The notes beneath the pieces were generated by a model, which was not told where the DNA came from, did not search any database, and saw only the letters and a list, made by a program, of their open reading frames with translations. Shown here piece after piece: positions 1 to 9,155 of a stretch of 18,115 nt of DNA. Within the stretch, counting starts at the first letter, position 1, and every line of letters starts with the position of its first letter. The position numbers and the translations under genes are program-made. Origin of the DNA: Myxococcales bacterium (GTDB taxonomy: Bacteria > Myxococcota > Myxococcia > Myxococcales > Anaeromyxobacteraceae); the NCBI GenBank assembly GCA_021848865.1, contig JAJZTO010000016.1:1-18115 (forward strand). Reading direction: 5' to 3'.

Positions 1-1119
1 CCCCTCGCCCTGGTGGCTCACGTACTCCTCCAGGTCGTGGAGCGGGACCGCCGCGTCGGCCAGGTAGTGCCCGTCGCCGATGGGCTTCACCGGGGCCGCC
101 TCGGCGTCGGCCTCGTCCTGGATCTCGCCGACGATCTCCTCCAGCACGTCCTCCAGCGTGCACAGGCCGGAGGTGCCGCCGAACTCGTCCACCACCACCG
201 CCAGGTGGGTCTTGCGCCGCTGCATCTCCTTCAGCAGCCGGGAGATCTTCATCTGCTCCGGGACGAAGAAGGCCGGCTTCGTCCACCGGTCGATGGAGCC
301 CGGGGGGGGAGGCCCGCGGGCCAGCTCGGGGATGATCTCGCGCACCAGCAGGATCCCGACCACGTTGTCGACCGTGCCCTGGTAGACCGGCATGCGGCTG
401 AAGGGGTTCCCGGTGACGATGCGGACCATCTCCTCCGGCGGCAGGTCCCGGTCGATCGCCACCATCTTGGTGCGCGGGACCATGACCTCCTTCACCACCC
501 GGTCGGCGAACTCCAGGACGCTGTTCAGCAGCTCCTCCTTCACCTCGTCCAGCACGCCCTGGCGCGTCCCCATCTCGATGAGGTACTCGATCTCGGCGCC
601 GGTGACGGCCGGCCCCGGAGCCGGCCGCGGCGCGAACGCGCCCACCAGCCGGTCGGTCACCCGGACCAGCCCCGCCGAGAGCGGCCAGAAGAGCCGGTAG
701 AGGAGGTGGACGCCGGGGATGGCCCAGAGCGAGACCCGCACCGGGTCGCGCTTCGCCAGCGTCTTCGGGACGATCTCCCCGAAGAAGAGGATCCCGGCGG
801 TGGTGATCGCCGTCGCCGCCGCCACCAGCCCCGGCTCGGCCCAGCCCCAGGCCCGCGCCAGCTTCAGCGCCACGTTGCCGGCCAGCGCGCCGGCGCCGAC
901 GTTGACCACGGTGTTCCCGACCAGCAGCGTGGTGAGCACGCGCTCGGGGTGATCCACCCAGAGCCGGAGCAGCCGGGCGCGCCGCCCGCCCGCGTCGATG
1001 CGCTGCCGGGCGCGGACCTCGCCCAGCGCCGTCAGGGCGGTCTCGGTGGAGCTGAAGAAGGCCGAGGCCAGGAGGAACCCCAGCCCGAGCAGCCACTCCC
1101 ATGTCGCCACCGATCCCAC
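1..1119 (-). CDS. CNNM/CorC (HlyC)-family membrane protein with DUF21 and CBS domains, C-terminus cut by window edge
   Basis: The minus-strand frame is open for 373 codons and runs off the left edge, so the C-terminus is missing. An N-terminal DUF21/CNNM membrane domain covers about residues 8-150. It contains FFSSTETAL at 21-29 and the family signature GEIVPKT at 114-120, with hydrophobic stretches near 8-22, 60-85 and 95-113. A CBS pair follows at about 206-335 (EVMVPRTKM, then VVVDEFGGTSG). The start of a CorC_HlyC domain appears from about 345. Proteins of this family sit in the inner membrane and are implicated in Mg2+ or other cation efflux or homeostasis; the older label is hemolysin C-like. 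I chose a GTG start at 1119 because a GGAGGAGG Shine-Dalgarno lies 11 nt upstream (1131-1139). An in-frame GTG at 1110 is less well spaced. It follows ndk on the same strand but a terminator-like hairpin separates them, so it is probably a separate transcript. Confidence 0.88.
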   Translation of the reverse strand, partial: MGSVATWEWLLGLGFLLASAFFSSTETALTALGEVRARQRIDAGGRRARLLRLWVDHPERVLTTLLVGNTVVNVGAGALAGNVALKLARAWGWAEPGLVAAATAITTAGILFFGEIVPKTLAKRDPVRVSLWAIPGVHLLYRLFWPLSAGLVRVTDRLVGAFAPRPAPGPAVTGAEIEYLIEMGTRQGVLDEVKEELLNSVLEFADRVVKEVMVPRTKMVAIDRDLPPEEMVRIVTGNPFSRMPVYQGTVDNVVGILLVREIIPELARGPPPPGSIDRWTKPAFFVPEQMKISRLLKEMQRRKTHLAVVVDEFGGTSGLCTLEDVLEEIVGEIQDEADAEAAPVKPIGDGHYLADAAVPLHDLEEYVSHQGEG

Positions 1120-1203
1120 GTCCCGCGCTCTCCTCCTCCCGCCGGGACCCACCCGGGGAGCACCCCGCGCCACCTCCCGCCCGCCGGACCCCGGATCCTA
1201 ACC

Positions 1204-1255
1204 AGGAAACGGCACGGCGGCCCCCGCGGGCGCATCGCCCGGGAGAACCGCCGTG
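1204..1255 (-). terminator. Probable terminator of the icd-mdh-sucCD-ndk operon
   Basis: Directly after the ndk stop, CACGGCGG (1213-1220) and CCGCCGTG (1248-1255) form perfect 8-bp arms. Inside them CGGGCG-CAT-CGCCCG (1227-1241) forms a second stem. In the ndk direction the structure is followed by CCGTTTCCTGGTT, a short T-rich tail. The rest of the 152-bp gap up to 1271 holds the Shine-Dalgarno of the next gene and no promoter I can defend. Confidence 0.55.
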
Positions 1256-1271
1256 ATGTCGAGCGGTTACG

Positions 1272-1715
1272 CTACCGCTTGTTCTTCCACTCGTAGGCGT
1301 GGATCTGCACCTCGGGGAAGAAGTAGGCGATCTCCGCCCGGGCGTTGTCGGAGCTGTCGGAGCCGTGGACGGTGTTCTTCTCGATGTCGGTCGCGAAGTC
1401 CTTGCGGATGGTCCCCTCGGCCGCCTTCTTCGGGTCGGTCGCGCCCATCACCTCGCGGTTGCGGGCGACGGCGTTCTCGCCCTCGAGCACCATCAGCACC
1501 ACCGGACCGCCGGTCATGAACTTCACCAGGTCCGCGAAGAAGGGGCGGGCCTTGTGCACCGCGTAGAAGCCCTCGGCCTGCGCCTGGGACAGCCGCTCCA
1601 GCCGGATGGCCACCGGCTTCAGGCCCGCGGTCTCGAAGCGGGAGATGACCCGGCCGACGACGCCCTTCTCGACGCCGTCGGGCTTGATGATGGACAGGGT
1701 GCGCTCGATTGCCAT
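1272..1715 (-). CDS. ndk: Nucleoside diphosphate kinase
   Basis: This 147-aa protein has the usual length for bacterial Ndk and aligns by eye over its full length. It transfers the gamma-phosphate of ATP (or GTP) to NDPs and dNDPs through a phospho-histidine in the cytoplasm. The active-site motif NTVHGSDS places the catalytic histidine at residue 117. Other family residues are present: K11, Y51, R87, T93, R104 and N114. The ATG at 1715 is preceded by GAGGAGAG at good spacing. The frame stays open upstream into sucD, but that extension is spurious. The gene is the last of the TCA cluster, 38 bp after sucD. Placement next to succinyl-CoA ligase makes metabolic sense, since Ndk can redistribute the nucleoside triphosphate that enzyme makes. 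Confidence 0.97.
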   Translation of the reverse strand: MAIERTLSIIKPDGVEKGVVGRVISRFETAGLKPVAIRLERLSQAQAEGFYAVHKARPFFADLVKFMTGGPVVLMVLEGENAVARNREVMGATDPKKAAEGTIRKDFATDIEKNTVHGSDSSDNARAEIAYFFPEVQIHAYEWKNKR

Positions 1716-1753
1716 GTGCTCGTCTCTCCTCGACGGGATGGGGCGGCGCCGCG

Positions 1754-2752
1754 CTAGCGGTCGCGCGCCGCGGCCTTGGCGGGCTTGGGGGCCGCCTTCC
1801 CCTTGGCCTTGGCGGCCGGCTGGCCCTTCTGCGCGACGGCGCGCGCCGCGCGGGCCGGGATCTTCCCGCGGAAGCGCCGGTTCAGCACCTCGGCCATGGT
1901 GGCGCCGAGCAGGTGCGGGCCGTCGCAGACGGTGATCCCGGCGTCCTTCATGGCCTCGATCTTCGCCTCGGCGGTGTCCTCGCCGCCCGAGATCACCGCG
2001 CCGGCGTGGCCCATGCGCTTGCCGGCCGGGGCGGTGCGGCCGGCGATGAAGCCCACCACCGGCTTGGACATGTGCTGCTTCACGAACTTCGCGCCCCGGG
2101 CCTCCTCCTGGCCGCCGATCTCGCCGATCATGATGACGGCGTCGGTCTCCGGGTCCTCCTGGAAGCGCGAGAGGCAGTCGACGAAGTCGGTGCCGTGGAC
2201 CGGGTCGCCGCCGATGCCGACCGCGGTGGACTGGCCGAAGCCCAGGTCGGTGAGCTGCTTCACCGCCTCGTAGGTCAGCGTGCCGGAGCGGGACACCACC
2301 CCGATGCGGCCGGGCCGGTGGATGTGGCCCGGCATGATGCCGATCTTGCACTCGCCGGGAGTGATGAGGCCGGGGCAGTTGGGCCCGAGCAGCCGGATGC
2401 CGGGGTTGCCCTCCAGGTAGCGGCGCGCCTTCACCATGTCGAGGATGGGGATCCCCTCGGTGATGCAGACGATGAGGGGCACCGCGGCGTCGGCCGCCTC
2501 GATGATGGCGTCGGCCGCGAAGGGGGGCGGGACGAAGATGGCCGCGGCGTTGGCGCCCGTGGCCCTCACCGCCTCGTGCACGGTGTTGAAGATGGGCACC
2601 TTCTCCTGGAAGGTGGCGCCGCCGCGGCCGGGGGTGACGCCGGCCACCACCTTGGTGCCGTACCCCAGCATCTGACCGGTGTGGAAGGCGCCGGCGGAGC
2701 CGGTGATGCCCTGGACGACGACGCGGGTCTTCTTGTCGACGAAGATGCTCAT
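1754..2752 (-). CDS. sucD: Succinyl-CoA ligase (synthetase), alpha subunit
   Basis: The 332-aa product is the CoA-binding, phospho-histidine-carrying subunit of the TCA enzyme that interconverts succinyl-CoA and succinate with NTP formation. The N-terminal CoA-binding Rossmann fold contains QGITGSAGAFHT (14-25). The motif GHAGA places the phosphorylated histidine at residue 249, and LLGPNCPG lies at 121-128. The ATG at 2752 follows a GGCGGGAG Shine-Dalgarno and sits 14 bp after the sucC stop, so the two are co-transcribed. Oddly, the protein is about 40 residues longer than the usual roughly 290 aa. The extra part is a C-terminal tail rich in Lys, Ala and Pro (about 308-332) with no catalytic role that I can infer. 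Confidence 0.96.
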   Translation of the reverse strand: MSIFVDKKTRVVVQGITGSAGAFHTGQMLGYGTKVVAGVTPGRGGATFQEKVPIFNTVHEAVRATGANAAAIFVPPPFAADAIIEAADAAVPLIVCITEGIPILDMVKARRYLEGNPGIRLLGPNCPGLITPGECKIGIMPGHIHRPGRIGVVSRSGTLTYEAVKQLTDLGFGQSTAVGIGGDPVHGTDFVDCLSRFQEDPETDAVIMIGEIGGQEEARGAKFVKQHMSKPVVGFIAGRTAPAGKRMGHAGAVISGGEDTAEAKIEAMKDAGITVCDGPHLLGATMAEVLNRRFRGKIPARAARAVAQKGQPAAKAKGKAAPKPAKAAARDR

Positions 2753-2766
2753 GGCCGGGCTCCCGC

Positions 2767-3933
2767 CTACACCATCTTGGCGGCGGCCACGGCCTTCTGG
2801 GCCGCGTCGCCGAGGTTGTCGGCCGCCACGATGCGCAGCCCGCTCTGGGCCAGGATCTGCTTCCCCAGCTCCACGTTGGTGCCTTCCAGCCGGACCACCA
2901 GCGGGATGCGCAGCTCCACCTGGCGCGCCGCGGCGACGATGCCCTTGGCGATGACGTCGCACTTCATGATGCCGCCGAAGATGTTCACCAGCACCGCGCG
3001 GACGTTCGGGTCGGCCAGCAGCAGCTTGAAGGCCGCCGTCACCTTCTGCTCGTCGGCGCCGCCCCCCACGTCGAGGAAGTTGGCCGGCCGCCCGCCGGAG
3101 AGCTTGATGATGTCCATGGTGGCCATCGCCAGGCCGGCGCCGTTCACCATGCAGCCGATGTCGCCGTCCAGCGCGATGTACTGCAGGTCGTGCTCCTTGG
3201 CCTGGTTCTCGCGCGGGTCCTCCTCGTCCGGGTCGCGCATCGCGGCGATGCGCGGGTGCCGGTAGAGGGCGTTGTCGTCGAAGTTCATCTTGGCGTCGAG
3301 CGCCAGCACCTGCCCGGCGTCGGTCACCACCAGCGGGTTGATCTCCGCCAGCGACGCGTCGGTGGCCACGTAGGCGTTGTAGAGGCTGGTGGCGAACCGG
3401 GCGAAGGCCGAGACGGTGTCGCCCTTGAGCCCCAGGCCGTAGGCCATGCGCCGCGCCTGGAACGGGAGGAAGCCGGTCACCGGGTCGATGGGCACCTTGA
3501 GGATCTTCTCGGGGTGGCTCTTCGCCACCTCCTCGATCTCCACGCCGCCCTCGGAGGAGGCCATGAAGGTGACGCGCCCGCTGTCCCGGTCGAGGGTCAT
3601 GCCCAGGTAGATCTCCCGGGTGAACCTGCAGCCCTCCTCGACGTAGATCTTGCGGACCTTCTGCCCCTCCGGCCCGGTCTGGGGCGTCTTCAGCATCATC
3701 CCCAGCATCTTGTCGGCGATGTCGCCGACCTCCTCGGGGGACTGCGCCAGCTTCACGCCGCCGGCCTTGCCGCGGCCTCCCGCGTGGATCTGGGCCTTGA
3801 CCACCACCGTCCCGCTGCCCAGCTGCCGGGCGGCGCCCTGGGCCTCGAGCGGGTTCGTCGCCAGGATCCCGCGCGGCACCGGAACGCCGTACTCCCGCAG
3901 GATCACCTTCGCCTGGTATTCGTGGATTTTCAC
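2767..3933 (-). CDS. sucC: Succinyl-CoA ligase (synthetase), beta subunit
   Basis: The 388-aa product matches E. coli SucC in length. It is the nucleotide- and succinate-binding subunit that pairs with SucD. The ATP-grasp loop HAGGRGKAGG lies at about 50-59. EINPL with downstream DAKMNFDD marks Mg2+/nucleotide binding, and NIFGGIMKCDVIAKG is the phosphohistidine-contacting loop. Translation starts at a GTG (3933) preceded by TGAGGACGAC, a clear Shine-Dalgarno. The upstream neighbour mdh ends 150 bp away, and a strong hairpin lies in that gap, so sucC may have its own promoter or differential expression. ATP versus GTP preference cannot be read reliably from the sequence. Confidence 0.97.
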   Translation of the reverse strand: MKIHEYQAKVILREYGVPVPRGILATNPLEAQGAARQLGSGTVVVKAQIHAGGRGKAGGVKLAQSPEEVGDIADKMLGMMLKTPQTGPEGQKVRKIYVEEGCRFTREIYLGMTLDRDSGRVTFMASSEGGVEIEEVAKSHPEKILKVPIDPVTGFLPFQARRMAYGLGLKGDTVSAFARFATSLYNAYVATDASLAEINPLVVTDAGQVLALDAKMNFDDNALYRHPRIAAMRDPDEEDPRENQAKEHDLQYIALDGDIGCMVNGAGLAMATMDIIKLSGGRPANFLDVGGGADEQKVTAAFKLLLADPNVRAVLVNIFGGIMKCDVIAKGIVAAARQVELRIPLVVRLEGTNVELGKQILAQSGLRIVAADNLGDAAQKAVAAAKMV

Positions 3934-4023
3934 GTCGTCCTCATGGGGTCCGTGCCCGCCCGGGAGCCGCGCGCCGCGCGCCTCCCGCTCCGGGTCACGG
4001 CCCGGGAAACCGCCATCGGAGAA

Positions 4024-4061
4024 CGCCGGGGCCGGCTCCTGGGAGGGCGCCGGCCCCGGCG
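4024..4061 (-). terminator. GC hairpin between mdh and sucC (terminator or attenuator)
   Basis: CGCCGGGGCCGGC (4024-4036) and GCCGGCCCCGGCG (4049-4061) form a perfect 13-bp inverted repeat with a 12-nt loop, 22 bp beyond the mdh stop. No run of T follows in the direction of transcription. It may end part of the transcripts, stabilise the icd-mdh 3' end, or simply be structured spacer. The remaining 90 bp up to sucC shows no promoter I can support beyond its Shine-Dalgarno. Confidence 0.45.
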
Positions 4062-4083
4062 GGTCAAGCCATCGCGCGGGGGC

Positions 4084-5019
4084 CTAGAGCTTGGTCTCGG
4101 CCACCGACTTGCGGACGCTCTCGACGGACTTGGCGAGCATCGCCTTCTCGCCGTCGTTCAGGTCCAGCTCCAGGATCTTCTCGACGCCGCCGGCCCCGAT
4201 CACCACCGGGACGCCGACGAACAGGCCGTTCACGCCGTACTGGCCCTCGAGCAGCGCCGAGCAGGGCAGCACGCGCTTCTTGTCCTTGAGGTAGGACTCG
4301 GCCATGGTGATGGCCGAGATGGCCGGCGCGTAGAAGGCCGACCCGGTCCCGAGGAGCTGCACGATCTCGCCGCCGCCCTTGCGGGTGCGGTCGACGATGG
4401 CGTCCAGCTTCGCCTGGTCGATGAACTTGGTCAGCGGCACCCCGCCGATGGAGCTGTAGCGGAGCAGCGGGACCATGTCGTCGCCGTGGCCGCCCAGCAC
4501 CACCGCGTGGACGTCCTGCGGCGAGGCCTTGGCGGCGTCGCCCACGAAGTACTGGAAGCGCGCGGTGTCGAGCACGCCGGCCATGCCGACCACCCGGCTC
4601 TTCGGGAAGCCGGTGACCTTGTACATCGCGTACACCATCGAATCGAGCGGATTGGTGACCACGATGACGAAGGCGCCGGGCGCGTAGGTCTTGATGCCCT
4701 CGGCCACCTTGGTGATGGCCTCGAGGTTCACCTTGAGCAGGTCCTCGCGGCTCATGCCCGGCTTGCGCGGGATGCCGGCGGTGACGATGCAGACGTCGGC
4801 GCCCTTGATCACCGAGTAGTCGGTGGTGCCGCCGCCGGTGACGTCCACGTCGAACTTGAAGACGCCGCGCGTCTCCTGCAGGTCGAGCGCCTTGCCCTTG
4901 GCGACGCCCTCGAGGATGTCCACGAGGACCACGTCGCCCAGCTCCCGCTGGCCGGCCAGCAGGGCCATGGTGCCGCCGATCTGGCCGGCGCCGATGAGTG
5001 CGATCTTCTTCCGAGCCAT
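4084..5019 (-). CDS. mdh: Malate dehydrogenase (LDH-like type)
   Basis: This 311-aa protein is an NAD-dependent malate dehydrogenase of the lactate-dehydrogenase-like family, interconverting malate and oxaloacetate. The Rossmann glycine motif is IGAGQIGG (9-16). D34 at the end of the second strand (VLVD) predicts NAD rather than NADP use. The substrate loop reads PRKPGMSRED, with R85 where lactate dehydrogenases carry Q, which decides for malate. R91, D151, R154 and H178 (GGHGDD) complete the catalytic set. The ATG at 5019 has GGAGAG upstream and starts 32 bp after the icd stop, so both genes share a transcript. Confidence 0.96.
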   Translation of the reverse strand: MARKKIALIGAGQIGGTMALLAGQRELGDVVLVDILEGVAKGKALDLQETRGVFKFDVDVTGGGTTDYSVIKGADVCIVTAGIPRKPGMSREDLLKVNLEAITKVAEGIKTYAPGAFVIVVTNPLDSMVYAMYKVTGFPKSRVVGMAGVLDTARFQYFVGDAAKASPQDVHAVVLGGHGDDMVPLLRYSSIGGVPLTKFIDQAKLDAIVDRTRKGGGEIVQLLGTGSAFYAPAISAITMAESYLKDKKRVLPCSALLEGQYGVNGLFVGVPVVIGAGGVEKILELDLNDGEKAMLAKSVESVRKSVAETKL

Positions 5020-5051
5020 GTGCGTTCTCTCCGAGTCGGTGTCCGGGGGGA

Positions 5052-6365
<1,314 letters not shown>

Positions 6366-6414
6366 CGCGAGAGACCTCTTCTGTGGGTGTGTGGGGAGGG
6401 CTGGTGGAGCCGGG

Positions 6415-6443
6415 TTTCTACACCCCAAAAACGAGCCTGTAAA
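6415..6443 (-). promoter_or_regulatory. Predicted sigma70-type promoter of icd
   Basis: On the minus strand TTTACA (6443-6438; 5 of 6 to the -35 consensus) is separated by exactly 17 nt from TAGAAA (6420-6415; 4 of 6 to the -10). This stretch is far more A/T-rich than its surroundings. Transcription would begin near 6408, giving a leader of about 43 nt that contains the icd Shine-Dalgarno. Confidence 0.6.
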
Positions 6444-6458
6444 GAAGGAAAGGCCCCG

Positions 6459-6513
6459 TGCGGAGCCTGTCCGCAGGCCCAGCAATCGAGGGGTTATGCG
6501 ACTTCGTGTCGCA
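6459..6513. promoter_or_regulatory. Two similar dyads upstream of the icd promoter (operator pair or terminator)
   Basis: TGCGGA-GCCTG-TCCGCA (6459-6475) and TGCGAC-TTCGT-GTCGCA (6497-6513) are both perfect 6-bp dyads of the form TGCG-N9-CGCA. Their centres are 38 bp apart. Relative to the predicted icd start they centre at about -59 and -97, which is consistent with activator or repressor sites. Alternatively the first, with flanking GGCC arms and the T-rich stretch that follows on the minus strand (about 6455-6443), could terminate transcription coming from the deacetylase gene. Confidence 0.35.
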
Positions 6514-6534
6514 CATCGCCCCGCCCCTCCCCCC

Positions 6535-6620
6535 GTGCCCGGCACCGGGTGCGGCACCGGGTGCACGGCCCCGGCGCTGGTCCCCCGGATGCCCGGCACC
6601 GGGTCCGGCACCGGGTCCCG
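6535..6620. repeat. Duplicated GGCACCGGGT repeat unit
   Basis: GGCACCGGGT occurs at 6541, 6553, 6595 and 6607, i.e. as two pairs each with 12-bp spacing. A unit of about 30 bp beginning RTGCCCGGCACCGGGT is repeated with few changes 54 bp apart (from 6535 and from 6589). Each unit contains the dyad CCCGG-CA-CCGGG. It lies between the deacetylase stop and the icd control region, outside any gene. It resembles short intergenic palindromic repeats, but I cannot tell whether it is dispersed in the genome. Nothing else is evident between 6621 and 6656. Confidence 0.6.
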
Positions 6621-6656
6621 GCTCCGGGTGCCGCGGGCGCCGGGCGACCGCGTGCG

Positions 6657-7313
6657 TCAAACCGACGCCCAGGAGACGAGCCGCACGCCCAGTGCGGCCA
6701 CCGCCTCCCTCGCCGCCGGGTCGCACAGCGCCGAGAGCTCGACCTCGCGCTCGGCTGCGAAGGACGTCCGGGTGCGCGACGGGGCGTGGCCGGGGTGGGC
6801 CATGAGCTCGGTCGTGCCCTCCGGCAGGGCGGCCAGCGCCGCGAGCAGGCGCTCGCGGGTCCAGCACGGGCGCAGCGCCGCGTCTCCGCGGAAGGCGTCG
6901 GTGGTGCGGACGCCGGCGGCGCGCAGCTCCCGGCGCATGGCGTCGTCCAGGGCGCGCAGCGGCAGGCCGCGTCCGGCCGCGGCCGCGGCGAACACCGCCA
7001 GCATCCCGGGGCGCGCGTGGGCGTGCCGGTGGGCGTCGAGGTGGGTGGGCGGCGCGCCGCGCAGCTCCGCGAAGCGGTCGAGCTGGCGCCGGAGGGCCAA
7101 CGCCGCCTCCGCCGGCGAGCAGCCCTCCTCGAGCACCACGTGCAGGCCGACGCCCAGCTCCCGCGGGGCCGCCCGCAGCGCCTCCGGCGCCCAGGGCGTC
7201 CCCACCATCGCGGTGGCGCTGGTCACGATCCCGCGCGCGTGGGCCTCGAGGATGCCCCGGTCGATCTCCGGGTCGTAGCCGAGGTCGTCGGCGTTGACGA
7301 CGAGTCGCCGCAC
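6657..7313 (-). CDS. YdjC/ChbG-family carbohydrate deacetylase-like protein
   Basis: The 218-aa protein belongs to the YdjC/ChbG fold, metal-dependent enzymes that remove acetyl groups from N-acetylated sugars such as diacetylchitobiose. It begins with the signature VVNADDLG (D9, D10), followed by GLH (H58), THLDAHRHAH (91-98) and LMAHPGH (H173). These supply the Asp and His residues of the metal and catalytic site. At 218 aa it is shorter than many relatives (about 250-290). No signal peptide is visible. The GTG start (7313) begins directly at the family N-terminus; its Shine-Dalgarno is weak. It starts 22 bp after the unknown 230-aa gene, making it the probable last gene of the pyr operon, although its chemistry has no obvious link to pyrimidines. 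The substrate is unknown; hopanoid or lipid-sugar deacetylation is another possibility. Confidence 0.85.
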   Translation of the reverse strand: MRRLVVNADDLGYDPEIDRGILEAHARGIVTSATAMVGTPWAPEALRAAPRELGVGLHVVLEEGCSPAEAALALRRQLDRFAELRGAPPTHLDAHRHAHARPGMLAVFAAAAAGRGLPLRALDDAMRRELRAAGVRTTDAFRGDAALRPCWTRERLLAALAALPEGTTELMAHPGHAPSRTRTSFAAEREVELSALCDPAAREAVAALGVRLVSWASV

Positions 7314-7335
7314 CGCTCGACGCCCGTCCGCCCCG

Positions 7336-8024
7336 TCAGGCCGGACCGGCGCCGCCGCCGCGCACCGGCGGCGGCGTCGGCAGGGGCGCGGTGAAGTCGT
7401 AGAGCGACTCCACCTTCACGTTCCGGTAGCGCTCCAGCTTCTGGGCCATGCGGGAGAGCTGCGCCAGGAACCCCTTCACGTCCACCGGGCCGCCCCGGGC
7501 CGCCTTCCGCCGCTTCTTGGCCTCGGCCAGGACGGCCTTGCGCACCTCGCGCGGGTGGAAGACGAAGGCCCCGGAGAAGAAGAGCTCCCCCTGGTACGGC
7601 AGGAGGCGCGCCTCGAGCAGGTCCCCCTTGTCCAGGCCGGCCATCTGGCGCCGCTCCACCACCTCCAGCTCGTGGTCGCTGAAGACGTCGCGCAGGCGCA
7701 CCCACTCGCCCGGCCGGATCTTGCGGACCTCGAACAGGGAGTGGTGGGTCTTGCCCAGCGCGCGGAAGAGCGTGAGCTGGTCGCTGGTGTAGGCCTGTCC
7801 CTGGTCGCGCAGGAACAGGTCCAGCGTGGTGTCCGCCCCGCCGGCCGGCCGGTGGTCGTAGAGGTAGTAGTCGAGCATCCCGTTCACCCGGGACTCGTAG
7901 GAGCGATCCTCCTCGTGCGGCTCGCCGCTCCGGTCGAACCAGGCCCGCCGCGCCCGCAGCAGCTCCTCCTGGCGCGCCGCGCCGGTGGCCCAGGCGAGGA
8001 GCCTCTCGTGGAGCTCCTGCAGCG

Positions 8025-8028
<4 letters not shown>
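7336..8028 (-). CDS. Uncharacterised 230-aa protein coupled to carA
   Basis: I do not recognise a named family. The protein is soluble, with no signal peptide or membrane segment. A helical charged N-terminus (1-40) leads into YESRVNGMLDYYLYDHRP (44-61) and a TTLDLFLRDQG segment. The section HHSLFEVRKIRPGEWVRLRDVFSD with GDLLEARLLPYQGELFFSG (95-153) resembles a beta-rich module I recall from SEC-C-associated hypothetical proteins; that is recollection, not a search result. A basic KKRRKAARGG stretch (171-180) and a Pro/Gly-rich tail follow. The GTG start at 8028 overlaps the carA TGA as GTGA, implying translational coupling. The reading frame remains open far upstream through carA and pyrC, but only this part is coding. 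It has no catalytic motif that I can identify. Confidence 0.8.
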
Positions 8029-9143
<1,115 letters not shown>

Positions 9144-9155
9144 CTCCCGTCCTTC

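Noticed and set aside
1120..1210. Promoter for the CNNM-family gene
   Set aside because: TAGGAT near 1200 looks like a -10 but has no acceptable -35 at 16-18 nt spacing.
1272..2351. 359-codon frame that would fuse a sucD-overlapping segment to ndk
   Set aside because: Ndk homology begins at the ATG at 1715 with its own Shine-Dalgarno; the upstream part is out-of-frame sucD.
6538..6637. CRISPR array suggested by repeated 10-mers
   Set aside because: The repeats are 10-12 bp, closely packed, GC-only in character and without spacers of uniform length or cas genes.
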